A stretch of DNA of 49,688 bases from Actinokineospora sp. NBRC 105648. GTDB lineage: Bacteria > Actinomycetota > Actinomycetes > Mycobacteriales > Pseudonocardiaceae. The stretch lies in assembly GCF_030269645.1 (NCBI RefSeq), contig NZ_BSTR01000031.1:1-49688 (forward strand), written 5' to 3'. Both the position numbers and the translations under genes were made by a program. Shown one piece after another: positions 8,314 through 16,586 of this stretch. Position 1 is the stretch's first letter. Each line of letters starts with the position of its first letter. The notes under the pieces were generated by a model that ran no database searches, was not told the DNA's origin, and saw nothing but the letters and a program-made list of their open reading frames with translations.

Positions 8314-8360
8314 TTAGGAATGCCTAACCTGAAATATCATTCCTAAGCCTTGCCTAACGT
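8314..8360 (+). promoter_or_regulatory. Two IdeR/DtxR-type iron boxes upstream of ferritin
   Basis: Box 1, TTAGGAATGCCTAACCTGA (from 8314), matches 15 of 19 positions of the IdeR operator. Box 2, TTCCTAAGCCTTGCCTAAC (8340-8358), matches about 12 of 19 on the minus strand. They lie 70-116 bases before the ferritin ATG. In Mycobacterium tuberculosis IdeR activates ferritin bfrB from tandem upstream boxes, and the same arrangement is inferred here. Confidence 0.75.
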
Positions 8361-8391
8361 GATCAATATTCCGCCGGAATGGCCAGAACAA

Positions 8392-8422
8392 TTGGCTCCG
8401 CGCGGGGCCGTCAGCGTATTGT
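8392..8422 (+). promoter_or_regulatory. Candidate ferritin promoter
   Basis: TTGGCT (8392-8397), a 19-base spacer and TATTGT (8417-8422) resemble a sigma-70 promoter. The -10 ends seven bases before the ferritin ATG at 8430, so transcription would begin at or next to the start codon. This explains the lack of a well-spaced ribosome-binding site. It is inferred only from spacing and sequence. Confidence 0.4.
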
Positions 8423-8429
8423 CAGGGCC

Positions 8430-8960
8430 ATGACCACGAAGTTCCACCAGCTCCTGCAGGCCCAGATCCGCAACGAGTTCACCGCCTCGCAGCAGTACAC
8501 GGCGCTGGCGGTCTGGTTCGACGGACAGGACCTCCCGCGGCTGGCCAAGCACTTCTACCGGCAGGCGCTCGAGGAGCGCAACCACGCCATGATGATCACG
8601 CAGTACCTGCTGGACACCGACATCCCGGTCGCCATCCCGGGAATCGACGACGTCCGCAACGACTTCTCCGACCCGGCCGAGCTGATCACGTTGGCGCTGC
8701 AGCAGGAACGCGGCGTCACCGACGACATCATCACGCTGGCCAAGGTCGCGCGGGACGAGGACGACTACAAGGGCGAGCAGTTCATGCAGTGGTTCCTCAA
8801 GGAACAGGTCGAGGAGGTGGCCTCGATGTCGACCTTGCTCAACGTCGTCAAGCGGGCCAACGGCAACCTGTTCGACGTGGAGAACTACCTCGCCCGCGAG
8901 GTCGTCGGCGAAGGCGGCCACGACCCGCTGGCTCCCCGCGCCGCGGGCGGGGCGCTCTGA
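8430..8960 (+). CDS. Ferritin (BfrB-like iron storage protein)
   Basis: 176 residues, close to mycobacterial BfrB throughout. The motifs are NEFTASQQY near the N-terminus, LEERNHAMMITQYLLD, QQERGVTDDI, and GEQFMQWFLKEQVEE, which carries ferroxidase glutamates. Ferritins of this type oxidise Fe(II) and store it as mineral in a 24-subunit shell. An upstream in-frame ATG at 8379 would add 17 residues not usual for the family, so 8430 is chosen. Two iron boxes upstream suggest IdeR activation when iron is plentiful. The C-terminal PRAAGGAL tail is similar in style to BfrB. Confidence 0.94.
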   Translation: MTTKFHQLLQAQIRNEFTASQQYTALAVWFDGQDLPRLAKHFYRQALEERNHAMMITQYLLDTDIPVAIPGIDDVRNDFSDPAELITLALQQERGVTDDIITLAKVARDEDDYKGEQFMQWFLKEQVEEVASMSTLLNVVKRANGNLFDVENYLAREVVGEGGHDPLAPRAAGGAL

Positions 8961-8984
8961 CTGGGACACGCTAACCGGACGACG

Positions 8985-9011
8985 ACGCGGGGACGGACAC
9001 CGTCCCCGCGT
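8985..9011. terminator. Bidirectional hairpin terminator
   Basis: ACGCGGGGACG (8985-8995) and CGTCCCCGCGT (9001-9011) form a perfect 11-bp GC-rich stem with a 5-base loop. It sits between the ferritin gene and the convergent membrane-protein gene, and could end transcription from both sides. There is no U-tract, as is usual in high-GC actinomycetes. Confidence 0.7.
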
Positions 9012-9033
9012 CCGTGCTGTCCAGCGGCCCGCC

Positions 9034-9378
9034 CTAGCGGCTCGCGGGGATGCTGGGCGGATCCGTCGCCCCCGCGGTCGGGTACCGCAGGGCGTCCGAG
9101 GGTTCGGTCGGGGCGATGGTGGTCTGCGCGGTCGGCGTCGCCGTGGGCAGCCCGGGTCCCGCGGGCGGCAACTGGCTCGCCGACCCCATCCCGGCCAGCA
9201 CCACACCACCGGTGACCAGCAGCGCCGCCAGCACCGCCCCGCCCGCGGCGCCCGCCGCCACCCGCCGCCTGCGCACCCGGTGCGCACCCGCCACGACCGC
9301 CTCGGCGGCACCCGCCTTCGCGGGCACGTCCAGCCGGTCGTCGGCGAACAGCCTGCGCAGCTCCTGGTCGACGTTCAC
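9034..9378 (-). CDS. Single-pass membrane protein, candidate anti-sigma partner
   Basis: 114 residues: a short charged cytoplasmic N-terminus (VDQELRRLFADD...), a basic patch, one membrane helix (about 38-62) and a Pro/Thr-rich outside tail. The GTG at 9378 overlaps the TGA of the sigma factor gene (GTGA) and follows GGGAGG with an 8-base gap, so the pair is translationally coupled. Small membrane proteins in this position behind SigE-type sigma factors often act as anti-sigma factors; here that is inferred from context only. No zinc anti-sigma HxxxCxxC motif is present. Confidence 0.75.
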   Translation of the reverse strand: MNVDQELRRLFADDRLDVPAKAGAAEAVVAGAHRVRRRRVAAGAAGGAVLAALLVTGGVVLAGMGSASQLPPAGPGLPTATPTAQTTIAPTEPSDALRYPTAGATDPPSIPASR

Positions 9379-9866
9379 GCCTCGCACCTCCCGTCGACGG
9401 CGTCGGCCAGCGCGCAGCGCAGGGCCGACATCGCCTTGCTGGCCTGGCTCTTCACCGTTCCCGCCGTGACGCCCAGGGTGTTGGCGATCTCCACTTCGGA
9501 CAGTCCCTCGTAGTAGCGCAGCACGATCACCGCGCGCTGGCGCGGCGGCAGCGTGCGCAGGGCCCGCCACAGCGGCTCGTCCTCGAAGGCGTAGCGCGCC
9601 CGGGCGGCCGGGCAGTCCGGCACGTCGGCGACCAGGTTCTCCCGCCGCGACCGCCGCCAGCGGCTCACGTGCGCGTTGGCCATCGCCCGGCGCGTGTAGG
9701 CCAGCGGGTCGCCCGAGCGGCGCACGACCGCGGGCCAGCGCGAGCCGACCTTCTCCAGCACCCCTTGCACGAGGTCCGCCGCGTCGTGCGGGTTGCCGGT
9801 CAGCGCGTGGCCGTAGCGCAGCAACCCGGGCATGGCGCTGCCCGCGAACTCAGCGAAGTCGTCCAT
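9375..9866 (-). CDS. SigE-family ECF RNA polymerase sigma factor
   Basis: 163 residues with region 2 (about 8-75, including DAADLVQGVLEKVGSRWP) and region 4 (about 100-155, LPPRQRAVIVLRYYEGLSEVEIANTLGVTAGTVKSQASKA). It fits the actinobacterial SigE-type group of small ECF-like sigma factors. The ATG at 9866 directly follows a G-rich stretch. It is co-translated with the membrane protein downstream. The regulon cannot be read from the sequence. Confidence 0.92.
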   Translation of the reverse strand: MDDFAEFAGSAMPGLLRYGHALTGNPHDAADLVQGVLEKVGSRWPAVVRRSGDPLAYTRRAMANAHVSRWRRSRRENLVADVPDCPAARARYAFEDEPLWRALRTLPPRQRAVIVLRYYEGLSEVEIANTLGVTAGTVKSQASKAMSALRCALADAVDGRCEA

Positions 9867-10005
9867 CCCCGCCGTGGGCCTTCCCCGTGACGTCGGGACC
9901 CCCTTGGCCCCGGCACCTTGAGCACGCCCGACCGAGCGGTCCCGTTGCCGGGCGAGTCCCGACCGTTACCTGCCTCTAGGCCCCCGGCTCGATCCCCGGC
10001 TCGAG

Positions 10006-10341
10006 CTAGCGCAGCGCGAGCGACGGCGGCAGGTCGAAAGCGCCGTCCGGGCCGGGCGGGAACTCGTGCACGGCCACCACGGCGGCGGCCGGGATCGGGC
10101 CGTACACGTGCGGGAACCACGGGCCACCCGGGATCGGCGGCGCGCCTGCCTCCCACCGCAGCGGCACACCCAGGCGGGCCGGATCGATCTCCAGCAGCAG
10201 CAGGTCGGTCCGGCCCGCGAACAGCCGGGTGGCGGGCAGGTGCACGGTGCCCGGGTCCGAGCAGTGCACGAAGTCCTCGCCGGGCAGTGGCGCCACCTCG
10301 GCGGCGGGCCACTGCTCGCGGGTGGTGATGTGCAGGATCAC
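10006..10341 (-). CDS. DUF952 domain protein
   Basis: 111 residues. HITTREQW at the start, FVHCSDP in the first third and the LEIDPARLG segment are typical of the DUF952 family, small soluble proteins of unknown function with a fold related to ADP-ribosyl-processing enzymes. The GTG at 10341 overlaps the TGA of the DUF5926 gene (GTGA), so the two are translationally coupled. The 139 bases between this gene and the sigma factor gene hold nothing I recognise. Confidence 0.85.
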   Translation of the reverse strand: MILHITTREQWPAAEVAPLPGEDFVHCSDPGTVHLPATRLFAGRTDLLLLEIDPARLGVPLRWEAGAPPIPGGPWFPHVYGPIPAAAVVAVHEFPPGPDGAFDLPPSLALR

Positions 10342-11300
10342 CGGATCGTGATCTGCCTGCCGAGCAGGCCGTCGCGGGCCCGGCGCTCGTCGCCGGTCAG
10401 CGGCTCGTCGGCCAGCGAGGCCAGCGCCGCGTCCAGCCGGGTGCCCAGGGCGTCGACGCCCTCGGTCCACTCGCGGGCGTGCAGCTCGCGGTCGAGGTCC
10501 CACACCGGCACCAGCAGGCCGTGCGCCCGGAACGAGCCCGCGTAGCGCGAGCCCTCGCCCAGGCCGAGCTCACCGCAGGCGTGCAACCGGGCCAGCGCGG
10601 CCAGCAGGTCCTCCTCCGGCTCCGGGCGGACCCAGCGCAGGTGCGCCTTCTCGCCCGCGTCGACCCAGTAGGCCGACGGACCGATCCGCTCGGTGGGCAG
10701 GATGGCGCTGTTGGCCCGCTCCAGCGACAGCGCGACCTCACCGGTCGGCTCGCTGCCCTCGGGCATCCACCAGGTGAAGTCGGTGTGCACCACCGGGTCC
10801 AGCGCGGCGGCCGGGTCGAGCAGGTCCTGCAGCCGCTCCGGCCGCTCACCCGGTTCGGCGGTCTCCGGGCCGACCACGCCGAGCACGTCACCGGGCGCGG
10901 CGTCGAGCACCCAGCGCACCGCGCGGGCCAGGTCGCGGCTGATGTCGCTGGACCGGGTCTGCACCTGCAGGCCCACGTAGGCCACACCGTCGGCGCGCAC
11001 CAGCGCGGCCGCGGCCATCGGCAGCACGGTGGCCAGGGTGACCTGGCGGTCGCCGCCGTCGAGCAGGGTCAGCGCGGCGGTGCCCGACGGCACGAACTCG
11101 CGCAGCGCGATCAGCTCACCCTCGGCCGCCAGCCCCTCGAACGGGCGGGCCACCGGGACGTCCACGGCGCCACCGGCCGAACCGTGGCAGGCCTTGTAGC
11201 GCTTGCCGGAGCCGCAGGGGCAGGGCTGGCGGGGGCCGATGCCAGAGGCGTCCGGGGTCTTGGCCTTGCGCACGTTCTTCACGGCGGATCGCCTGGACAT
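10338..11300 (-). CDS. DUF5926 family protein with SEC-C zinc motif
   Basis: 320 residues. A basic N-terminus is followed by a SEC-C motif (PCPCGSGKRYKACHG, with C27, C29, C38 and H39), which binds zinc and in SecA contacts SecB or the ribosome. The rest is a conserved actinobacterial domain (DUF5926) of unknown function. The ATG at 11300 is preceded by GAGGAG with a 7-base gap; an upstream in-frame ATG lacks this. It is coupled to the DUF952 gene by a GTGA overlap. A role in protein quality control or ribosome association is possible but unproven. Confidence 0.88.
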   Translation of the reverse strand: MSRRSAVKNVRKAKTPDASGIGPRQPCPCGSGKRYKACHGSAGGAVDVPVARPFEGLAAEGELIALREFVPSGTAALTLLDGGDRQVTLATVLPMAAAALVRADGVAYVGLQVQTRSSDISRDLARAVRWVLDAAPGDVLGVVGPETAEPGERPERLQDLLDPAAALDPVVHTDFTWWMPEGSEPTGEVALSLERANSAILPTERIGPSAYWVDAGEKAHLRWVRPEPEEDLLAALARLHACGELGLGEGSRYAGSFRAHGLLVPVWDLDRELHAREWTEGVDALGTRLDAALASLADEPLTGDERRARDGLLGRQITIR

Positions 11301-11364
11301 CTGCGAGCTCCTCATCGAGACCGGTGAACCGAGTGGGCCGGACGCTACCCAACCGCGCGCGGGC

Positions 11365-13173
11365 TCACGGTCGGGGGGACCACACGCCGACGAAGCTGCC
11401 GCAGGTGACCGGGCGCCCGGTGAGCTCGGCGCGGATGGCGTCCTCCACGCCCGAGTAGCGCACGATCGGGGCGTCCGACGCCACCTGGGCGGGTACCGGG
11501 GCGCCGGTGGCCAGGGCGCGCCCGGAGACGGTCTCGAACAGCACCAGGTAGTCACCGGCCCGGTCGAGGTCACCCGCGGCGGCGACCACCCTGCTGGTGG
11601 CGTCGCCGATCAGCTCCAAGGGCACCGGCCAGTCCATCGGCAACGGGTTGCGCACCCCGAAAGCCGGGTAGACGAACGCGTTCTCCGGCAGCACCGCGAC
11701 CCTCGCCGCGGGGTAGCGGCGCAGGCAGTCGCCGATCTGCCGCACGTAGGTGTGCACGCTGGGGTTCGACCGCACACCGCGCAAGGTCGGCGTGACGTCG
11801 CCGAGGTCCGCGGTGAGGCTGCCCTGCGGCAGGTCCGCGTACGGAGCCCGGTCGTGCGCCGCGGCGACCGACAGCCCGGCGACCACCAGGGCCGCGGCGC
11901 CCAGCACCGAGCCGACCACGCGCCAGGCGATCCGGGGCAGCCGGGCGGGCAGGTCGGGGAAGTGGCGGACCAGCAGGTCCAGGGTGCCGAGCACGAGCGT
12001 GCCCGCGAGCAGCGCCGGGACGTTGTACCCCCACGACAGGGACGCCATGTACGCCAGCAGGCCGATCGCCAGCGGCCACCACGGCACCTCGCGGTACGCG
12101 ATCGCGGTGACCACCACCGTCACGAGGAACACCCACAGCAGCGGTACCGCCACGAGCAGCGGGTACCCGAGTGTGGCGTGGTGGAGCAGGTACAGCGGCA
12201 CCGCGGCGGCCACCAGGGTCGGCACCAAGCGCACCCACACCCCCGCGCCGCCGAGCCTCGACCGCAGCGACCACGCCGCGCCGGCGAGCACCAGGCACGC
12301 CAGCAGCAGGTAGACGGCCTTCTGGTCGGGGCCTACGGCAGAGTCCCAGAAGTCCAGGAGGTTGCCGCCCCAGGCACCCGCGCCGCCGGTCAGCTGGTCG
12401 ACCGCCTGCCGCAGGCCACCCGCGGCCGCGACGACCCCGAGGTAGCCGAGCGGGAAGGCGCCCAGGCACACCAGGTCGACGAGCAACCGGCCCCACCACC
12501 GGCCACCGCGCGGGTCTGCGCGCCGGGCCGGGTGCAGGAACACCAGCAGGACCCCCACGGGCACACCGAACATGAAGCTCTGCTTGCACATCACCGCGAA
12601 CCCGAGCAGGAACAGCCCGATCCGCCGGGGCCACGCGGAGTCCGACCGCAGTCCGATGTCGAGCAGCCACCAGCCGACCGAGACGAGGAAGATCCCGTCG
12701 ACGGTGTGCCAGGCCATCAGCGGGAACCCGTGCAGGTTGACCAGCGCGGCCGCGGCCACCAGCCCGGTGCGCAGCGGCCCCCAGGTCAGCGGTGAGCTGC
12801 GGGTGAGCAGCGCCGCGCAGGCGATGGTGGCCACCGCCAGTTCCACCATCATCACGAACGAGGAGGCCAGGAACAGCGGGGCGGGCAGCGCGAAGTCGAT
12901 CGTGTGCAGCACCGCCGAGCCCAGCGGCCGGGCCGAGATGACGTCCAGGTGCGGGACCTCGCCGTGCAGGACCCGCCAGCTCGCGCCCAGGATGAACCCC
13001 TGGTCGGTGGGGTTGAACCCGAAGCGGCCCACCCTGGCCACGACGGCCACCGAGAGCAGCGTGACCCACGCGGCGTGCACCAGGACCCGCGCGGCCACCG
13101 CCCGCGGGCGCAGGCGCACGGCGGGCTCGGGCGGCGGTTCGTCCAATGTCAACAGTTCGATTGAGACGACCAC
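11365..13173 (-). CDS. Polytopic GT-C-like membrane glycosyltransferase
   Basis: 602 residues with about a dozen membrane helices and a soluble C-terminal domain of about 150 residues. The first outer loop (HLDVISARPLGSAVLH) carries an acidic residue in the position expected for GT-C enzymes (ArnT/PMT-like), which use polyprenyl-phosphate sugars. I assign it only to this broad class. The GTG at 13173 follows GGGAG with a 6-base gap, the best start. It is divergent from the P450 gene across 88 bases that include a 15-bp tandem repeat. The acceptor is unknown. Alternative: a polytopic envelope protein without transferase activity. Confidence 0.65.
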   Translation of the reverse strand: MVVSIELLTLDEPPPEPAVRLRPRAVAARVLVHAAWVTLLSVAVVARVGRFGFNPTDQGFILGASWRVLHGEVPHLDVISARPLGSAVLHTIDFALPAPLFLASSFVMMVELAVATIACAALLTRSSPLTWGPLRTGLVAAAALVNLHGFPLMAWHTVDGIFLVSVGWWLLDIGLRSDSAWPRRIGLFLLGFAVMCKQSFMFGVPVGVLLVFLHPARRADPRGGRWWGRLLVDLVCLGAFPLGYLGVVAAAGGLRQAVDQLTGGAGAWGGNLLDFWDSAVGPDQKAVYLLLACLVLAGAAWSLRSRLGGAGVWVRLVPTLVAAAVPLYLLHHATLGYPLLVAVPLLWVFLVTVVVTAIAYREVPWWPLAIGLLAYMASLSWGYNVPALLAGTLVLGTLDLLVRHFPDLPARLPRIAWRVVGSVLGAAALVVAGLSVAAAHDRAPYADLPQGSLTADLGDVTPTLRGVRSNPSVHTYVRQIGDCLRRYPAARVAVLPENAFVYPAFGVRNPLPMDWPVPLELIGDATSRVVAAAGDLDRAGDYLVLFETVSGRALATGAPVPAQVASDAPIVRYSGVEDAIRAELTGRPVTCGSFVGVWSPRP

Positions 13174-13220
13174 TTCGGACTCCCTGGCGATTGGTGCCCC
13201 GAAGCTAGCAAGGAGCACGC

Positions 13221-13250
13221 GACACCGCAGGTAGTGACACCGCAGGCAGT
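13221..13250. repeat. 15-bp tandem direct repeat in divergent promoter region
   Basis: GACACCGCAGGTAGT (13221-13235) and GACACCGCAGGCAGT (13236-13250) follow each other directly with one mismatch. They fill the space just before the P450 start and could be a pair of operator half-sites or a slippage product. Confidence 0.6.
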
Positions 13251-13261
13251 AACGTGGCCGG

Positions 13262-14443
13262 GTGAGCTTCGACCCCGCCGACCCGGCGTTCGTCGCCGAC
13301 CCGTACCCGGTGTTCGCCGCACTGCGCGCCCGGGGCGAGGTGCACTGGAACGAGCGGCTCGGCCTCGCCGTCGCGGTCTCGCACGCGGCCTGCTCGGCGG
13401 TGCTGCGGGAGCGCTCGCTCGGTCGCTTGTGGACGGACAAGGAGCCGGTGGCCGAGTTCGCCGCGTTCAACCTGCTGCACCGGAACTCCTTGCTGGAGAA
13501 CGAACCCCCGACGCACACCCGGTTGCGCAGGCTCATCGCCGCGGCGTTCGGGCGCGGGCACACCGAGCGGCTGCGGTCGACCGTGGACGCCCTCGCCGAC
13601 CGGATGGTGGCCGACTTGGCGGACCGGATCGCCGCCGACGGCCACGCCGACCTGTTGACCGGCTTGGCCGCGCCGTTGCCGATCGAGGTGATCGGCGAGC
13701 TGCTGGGCGTGCCCGCCGAGGACCGGCACCGGCTGCGACCGTGGTCGAACGCGATCGTGAAGATGTACGAGTACGGCCTCCCCGCCGAGCAGGCCGCGGC
13801 GGCCGAGCGGGCCGCCCGGGAGTTCGCCGACTACCTACGCGAACTCGCCGAACGCCGGGCGGTCGAACCGGGCGACGACCTGGTCAGCGACCTGGTGGCG
13901 GTGCGCGACGGCACGGACCGGCTCACCACCGACGAACTCGTGGCGACCGGGGTGCTGCTGCTGATGGCGGGCCACGAGGCGACGGTCAACGTGGTCGGCA
14001 ACGGCGTGCTGGCCCTGCTGCGCCACCGCGACCAGTGGGACCGGCTGGTGGCCGACCCGGCACTGCTGCCCACCGCGGTGGAGGAGCTGATCCGCTTCGA
14101 CGCGCCGCTGCAGCTCTTCGAGCGCACCGCGACCGAGCCGGTGCGCGTCGCGGGCCACCTGGTCGAGCCCGGGGACAAGATCGCCGCCCTGCTCGGCGCG
14201 GCGGCCCGCGACCCGCTGGTGTTCGACGACCCGGACCGGCTCGACCTCGGCCGCGCGCCCAACCCGCACCTCGGGTTCGGCGCGGGCATCCACTACTGCG
14301 TCGGCGCCCCGCTGGCCCGGCTCGAGGTGGCGGGCGCACTGCGCGCGCTCACCACCCGGCTACCCGGGCTGCGGCCGGCCGCCGAACCGGAGCGGCGGCC
14401 GGAGTTCGTGATCAGGGGCCTGCGGACACTGCCGGTCTGCTGA
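13262..14443 (+). CDS. Cytochrome P450
   Basis: 393 residues, typical of soluble bacterial P450s. The I-helix oxygen-activation motif is AGHEAT (236-241), the K-helix ExxR is E275-L-I-R278, and the haem-binding loop FGAGIHYCVG places the cysteine ligand at C346. It needs ferredoxin and a reductase, neither of which is nearby. The GTG at 13262 begins MSFDPADPAFVADPYP, a common P450 N-terminus, though the ribosome-binding site is weak. Substrate cannot be predicted and no biosynthetic cluster surrounds it. Confidence 0.95.
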   Translation: MSFDPADPAFVADPYPVFAALRARGEVHWNERLGLAVAVSHAACSAVLRERSLGRLWTDKEPVAEFAAFNLLHRNSLLENEPPTHTRLRRLIAAAFGRGHTERLRSTVDALADRMVADLADRIAADGHADLLTGLAAPLPIEVIGELLGVPAEDRHRLRPWSNAIVKMYEYGLPAEQAAAAERAAREFADYLRELAERRAVEPGDDLVSDLVAVRDGTDRLTTDELVATGVLLLMAGHEATVNVVGNGVLALLRHRDQWDRLVADPALLPTAVEELIRFDAPLQLFERTATEPVRVAGHLVEPGDKIAALLGAAARDPLVFDDPDRLDLGRAPNPHLGFGAGIHYCVGAPLARLEVAGALRALTTRLPGLRPAAEPERRPEFVIRGLRTLPVC

Positions 14444-14464
14444 CCAGCGCACACCGCAGGCCGA

Positions 14465-15370
14465 TCAGCGAGTCGCGGTCGCGGGACGCACGGCCCGCTC
14501 GACCGCGGGTGCGCCATCGACCCGCACCACCCGCATCAGGCGGACGCTCGCCGGGTTCACCGGGGAGATCAACGACGACAGCCGCGTGACCACCCGCGCG
14601 GTGAGCACGGCGACCACCACGGCGGCCAGGTCGGTCGCCGCGGTCAGCAGCACGCCGTCGGCCTGCGCCTGGACCGAGTCGCGCAGCCGCCACACCACCG
14701 TGACGGCGAACAACAGCCCGCTCGCCGCCCACGCGATCCACCAGGCGCGCAGCAGCGGGGTCGGCCGCGGCCGCTCCTCCGCGGGCCTGCGCAACACCGC
14801 GTGCTCGAGCTCGGCCATGATCGCGCCGGGCACGACCAGGTTGTAGCCGGGGATCAGCAGGCTCGGCCCGACCTCCCAGTCCGGCCGGGCGGGGGCGAAC
14901 CCGGCCCGCTCGGCGGCGGCGCGGCGGGCGGCGTAGAGCCACCACAGCGTCGCGCCCGCGGCCAGCACGCCCAGGACCAGCGACAAGATCGAGCCGGTGA
15001 GCACCAGCGTGTCGGAGAACCGCACGGTGCCCCTGGGCAGCGCGCCGGTCCGGCTCTGCACCAGCAGGGCGTAGCGCCAGGCCTCGGCGCCCGCGGCGAC
15101 CAGCGCCAGCACGGCGAGCAGCCACAACGCCGACACGGCCGCCCGCGCGCGAACCCGCACCCGCTCGACCCCCGCGGCCGCGGTGACCTCGGGCGACTCG
15201 GCGTCGGCCGCGGTCGACTGCCACCGCCAGGCCAGGACCGGGAAACCCCACCTCGGCGGGGTGCGGTAGGCCGGTGGACCGAGGTAGCGGACCTGGACCC
15301 GGCGGGGCGCGGGCGCGCTCACCCCGGGCGGCGGCGTCGCCACCCAGTCGTACCGGAGTCCTGGTCGCAC
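14465..15370 (-). CDS. DUF4328 domain membrane protein
   Basis: 301 residues: a proline-rich N-terminal region (about 1-70), then four hydrophobic segments (about 80-98, 124-146, 208-228 and 243-260) with the signature PGYNLVVPGAIMAELEHA of DUF4328 proteins. Function unknown. The GTG at 15370 lies one base after the rhodanese stop codon, so translation is probably coupled to that gene. Confidence 0.8.
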   Translation of the reverse strand: MRPGLRYDWVATPPPGVSAPAPRRVQVRYLGPPAYRTPPRWGFPVLAWRWQSTAADAESPEVTAAAGVERVRVRARAAVSALWLLAVLALVAAGAEAWRYALLVQSRTGALPRGTVRFSDTLVLTGSILSLVLGVLAAGATLWWLYAARRAAAERAGFAPARPDWEVGPSLLIPGYNLVVPGAIMAELEHAVLRRPAEERPRPTPLLRAWWIAWAASGLLFAVTVVWRLRDSVQAQADGVLLTAATDLAAVVVAVLTARVVTRLSSLISPVNPASVRLMRVVRVDGAPAVERAVRPATATR

Positions 15371-15371
15371 C

Positions 15372-15716
15372 TCAGATGACCTGCGGCGCGGTACCGGAGT
15401 CGGTGACCACCGGGTGACCGGCGGCCGCCCAGGACTGCATGCCGCCCTCGACGTTGCTGGCGTCCCACCCGTTCACCGTGAGGTACTGGGTGACCCGCGC
15501 CGACCGGCCGCCGGACCGGCAGATCACGTAGACCGGCGCGTCGTCGGGCAGCTCGCCCAACCGGGCGCTGAGCTCACCCATCGGGATGTGCACGGCGTCG
15601 GGCGCGTGCCCGGCGTCCCACTCGTCCTGCTCGCGCACGTCGAGCAGGACGACCTCGGCCGGTGGCTGCCCGGTGAGGTCGGCGACGGACACGGTGGGCA
15701 CGCTGTTGGGCATCAC
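15372..15716 (-). CDS. Rhodanese-like domain protein
   Basis: 114 residues, a single rhodanese domain. The active-site loop CRSGGR has the catalytic cysteine at C66. LLDVREQDEWDAGHAPDAVHIP is the usual N-terminal signature. It could transfer sulfane sulfur, but the acceptor is unknown. The frame can begin at GTG 15716 or at the ATG immediately after it (15713). It is followed after one base by the DUF4328 gene, an odd pairing with no clear meaning. Confidence 0.92.
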   Translation of the reverse strand: MMPNSVPTVSVADLTGQPPAEVVLLDVREQDEWDAGHAPDAVHIPMGELSARLGELPDDAPVYVICRSGGRSARVTQYLTVNGWDASNVEGGMQSWAAAGHPVVTDSGTAPQVI

Positions 15717-15761
15717 GGCATCGATGCTGCCACGTGCGCCCGTAGAACGCGGGTGAAGGGC

Positions 15762-16586
15762 CTACCCGACGGCCGCGAGCCGCAGCGCGGTCTGCGCCAG
15801 CTGCTGCTCCGAGAGCGGCAGCGTGCCGCGGTCCCAACTGCCGAAGGGCACCCCCGCGCGGCTGCGCACCACCACCACGAGCATCCGGCCGTCCGGGCGG
15901 AACAGCCGCGCGGTCAACCGGATCGACTGGTCGCCGTCGGGCGCGACCGGGTAGACCTGCGCCACCGAGCTGTCGGTCAGCACCGCGCGCTTGGGGGGCA
16001 GGCAGTTGCGCTCGGTGAAGGCCAGCGTGTCGGCGGCGGTACCCGGGTCGGTGGAGTACGCGCTGGTCATCAGGTCGACGCTGCCGACCCCGTCGGCGTC
16101 GGTGATGTCGAGGCTGTAGCGGTGCACGGCCGGGTCGAGGTCGGTCCAGTAGCCGATCCGCGCGTCGCGGACGGTGGCCACCAGCAGGTCGCGCACCGAT
16201 TGCAGGGTCGCCTCGGCGGTGTCCCCGATCCCGGTCGGCACCGCGCCCACCTGGCTGCTGGGACACACCGACAACGTGGCCGGGTGCGGCCCGACCCGCT
16301 GCCACGGCGTGGCACCGGTCTTCGCGGGCAGCGCGGCTCGCGGCCAGCCGACCTCCTCGCCCGCCAGGTGCGGGGTGGCCGCGGGCAGCCGGTGCGCCGG
16401 GACCTGGATCCAGGCGACCAGCGCGCCGAGCAAGCCGACGACCACCACGACGGCCAGCACCGAACCGGCCTGCCGGACCCGGACCCGCGCACGGCCTCGG
16501 CGCAGCACCACCTCCAGGGTGGTGGTCGGCGCGGGAGCGGGTACCTCGATCAGCGCGCGCAACGCCTGCTGCTCGTCGGCCGACAT
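15762..16586 (-). CDS. Single-pass membrane protein coupled to sigma factor
   Basis: 274 residues: a short N-terminal cytoplasmic segment (about 1-35), one membrane helix (about 38-60) and an outer domain of about 210 residues. The ATG at 16586 shares a base with the sigma factor's TGA and has AGGAG six bases before it. An overlapping GTG at 16589 is closer to that site and less likely. By position it may be the anti-sigma or sensor partner of the sigma factor, but no known anti-sigma motif is visible. Confidence 0.75.
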   Translation of the reverse strand: MSADEQQALRALIEVPAPAPTTTLEVVLRRGRARVRVRQAGSVLAVVVVVGLLGALVAWIQVPAHRLPAATPHLAGEEVGWPRAALPAKTGATPWQRVGPHPATLSVCPSSQVGAVPTGIGDTAEATLQSVRDLLVATVRDARIGYWTDLDPAVHRYSLDITDADGVGSVDLMTSAYSTDPGTAADTLAFTERNCLPPKRAVLTDSSVAQVYPVAPDGDQSIRLTARLFRPDGRMLVVVVRSRAGVPFGSWDRGTLPLSEQQLAQTALRLAAVG

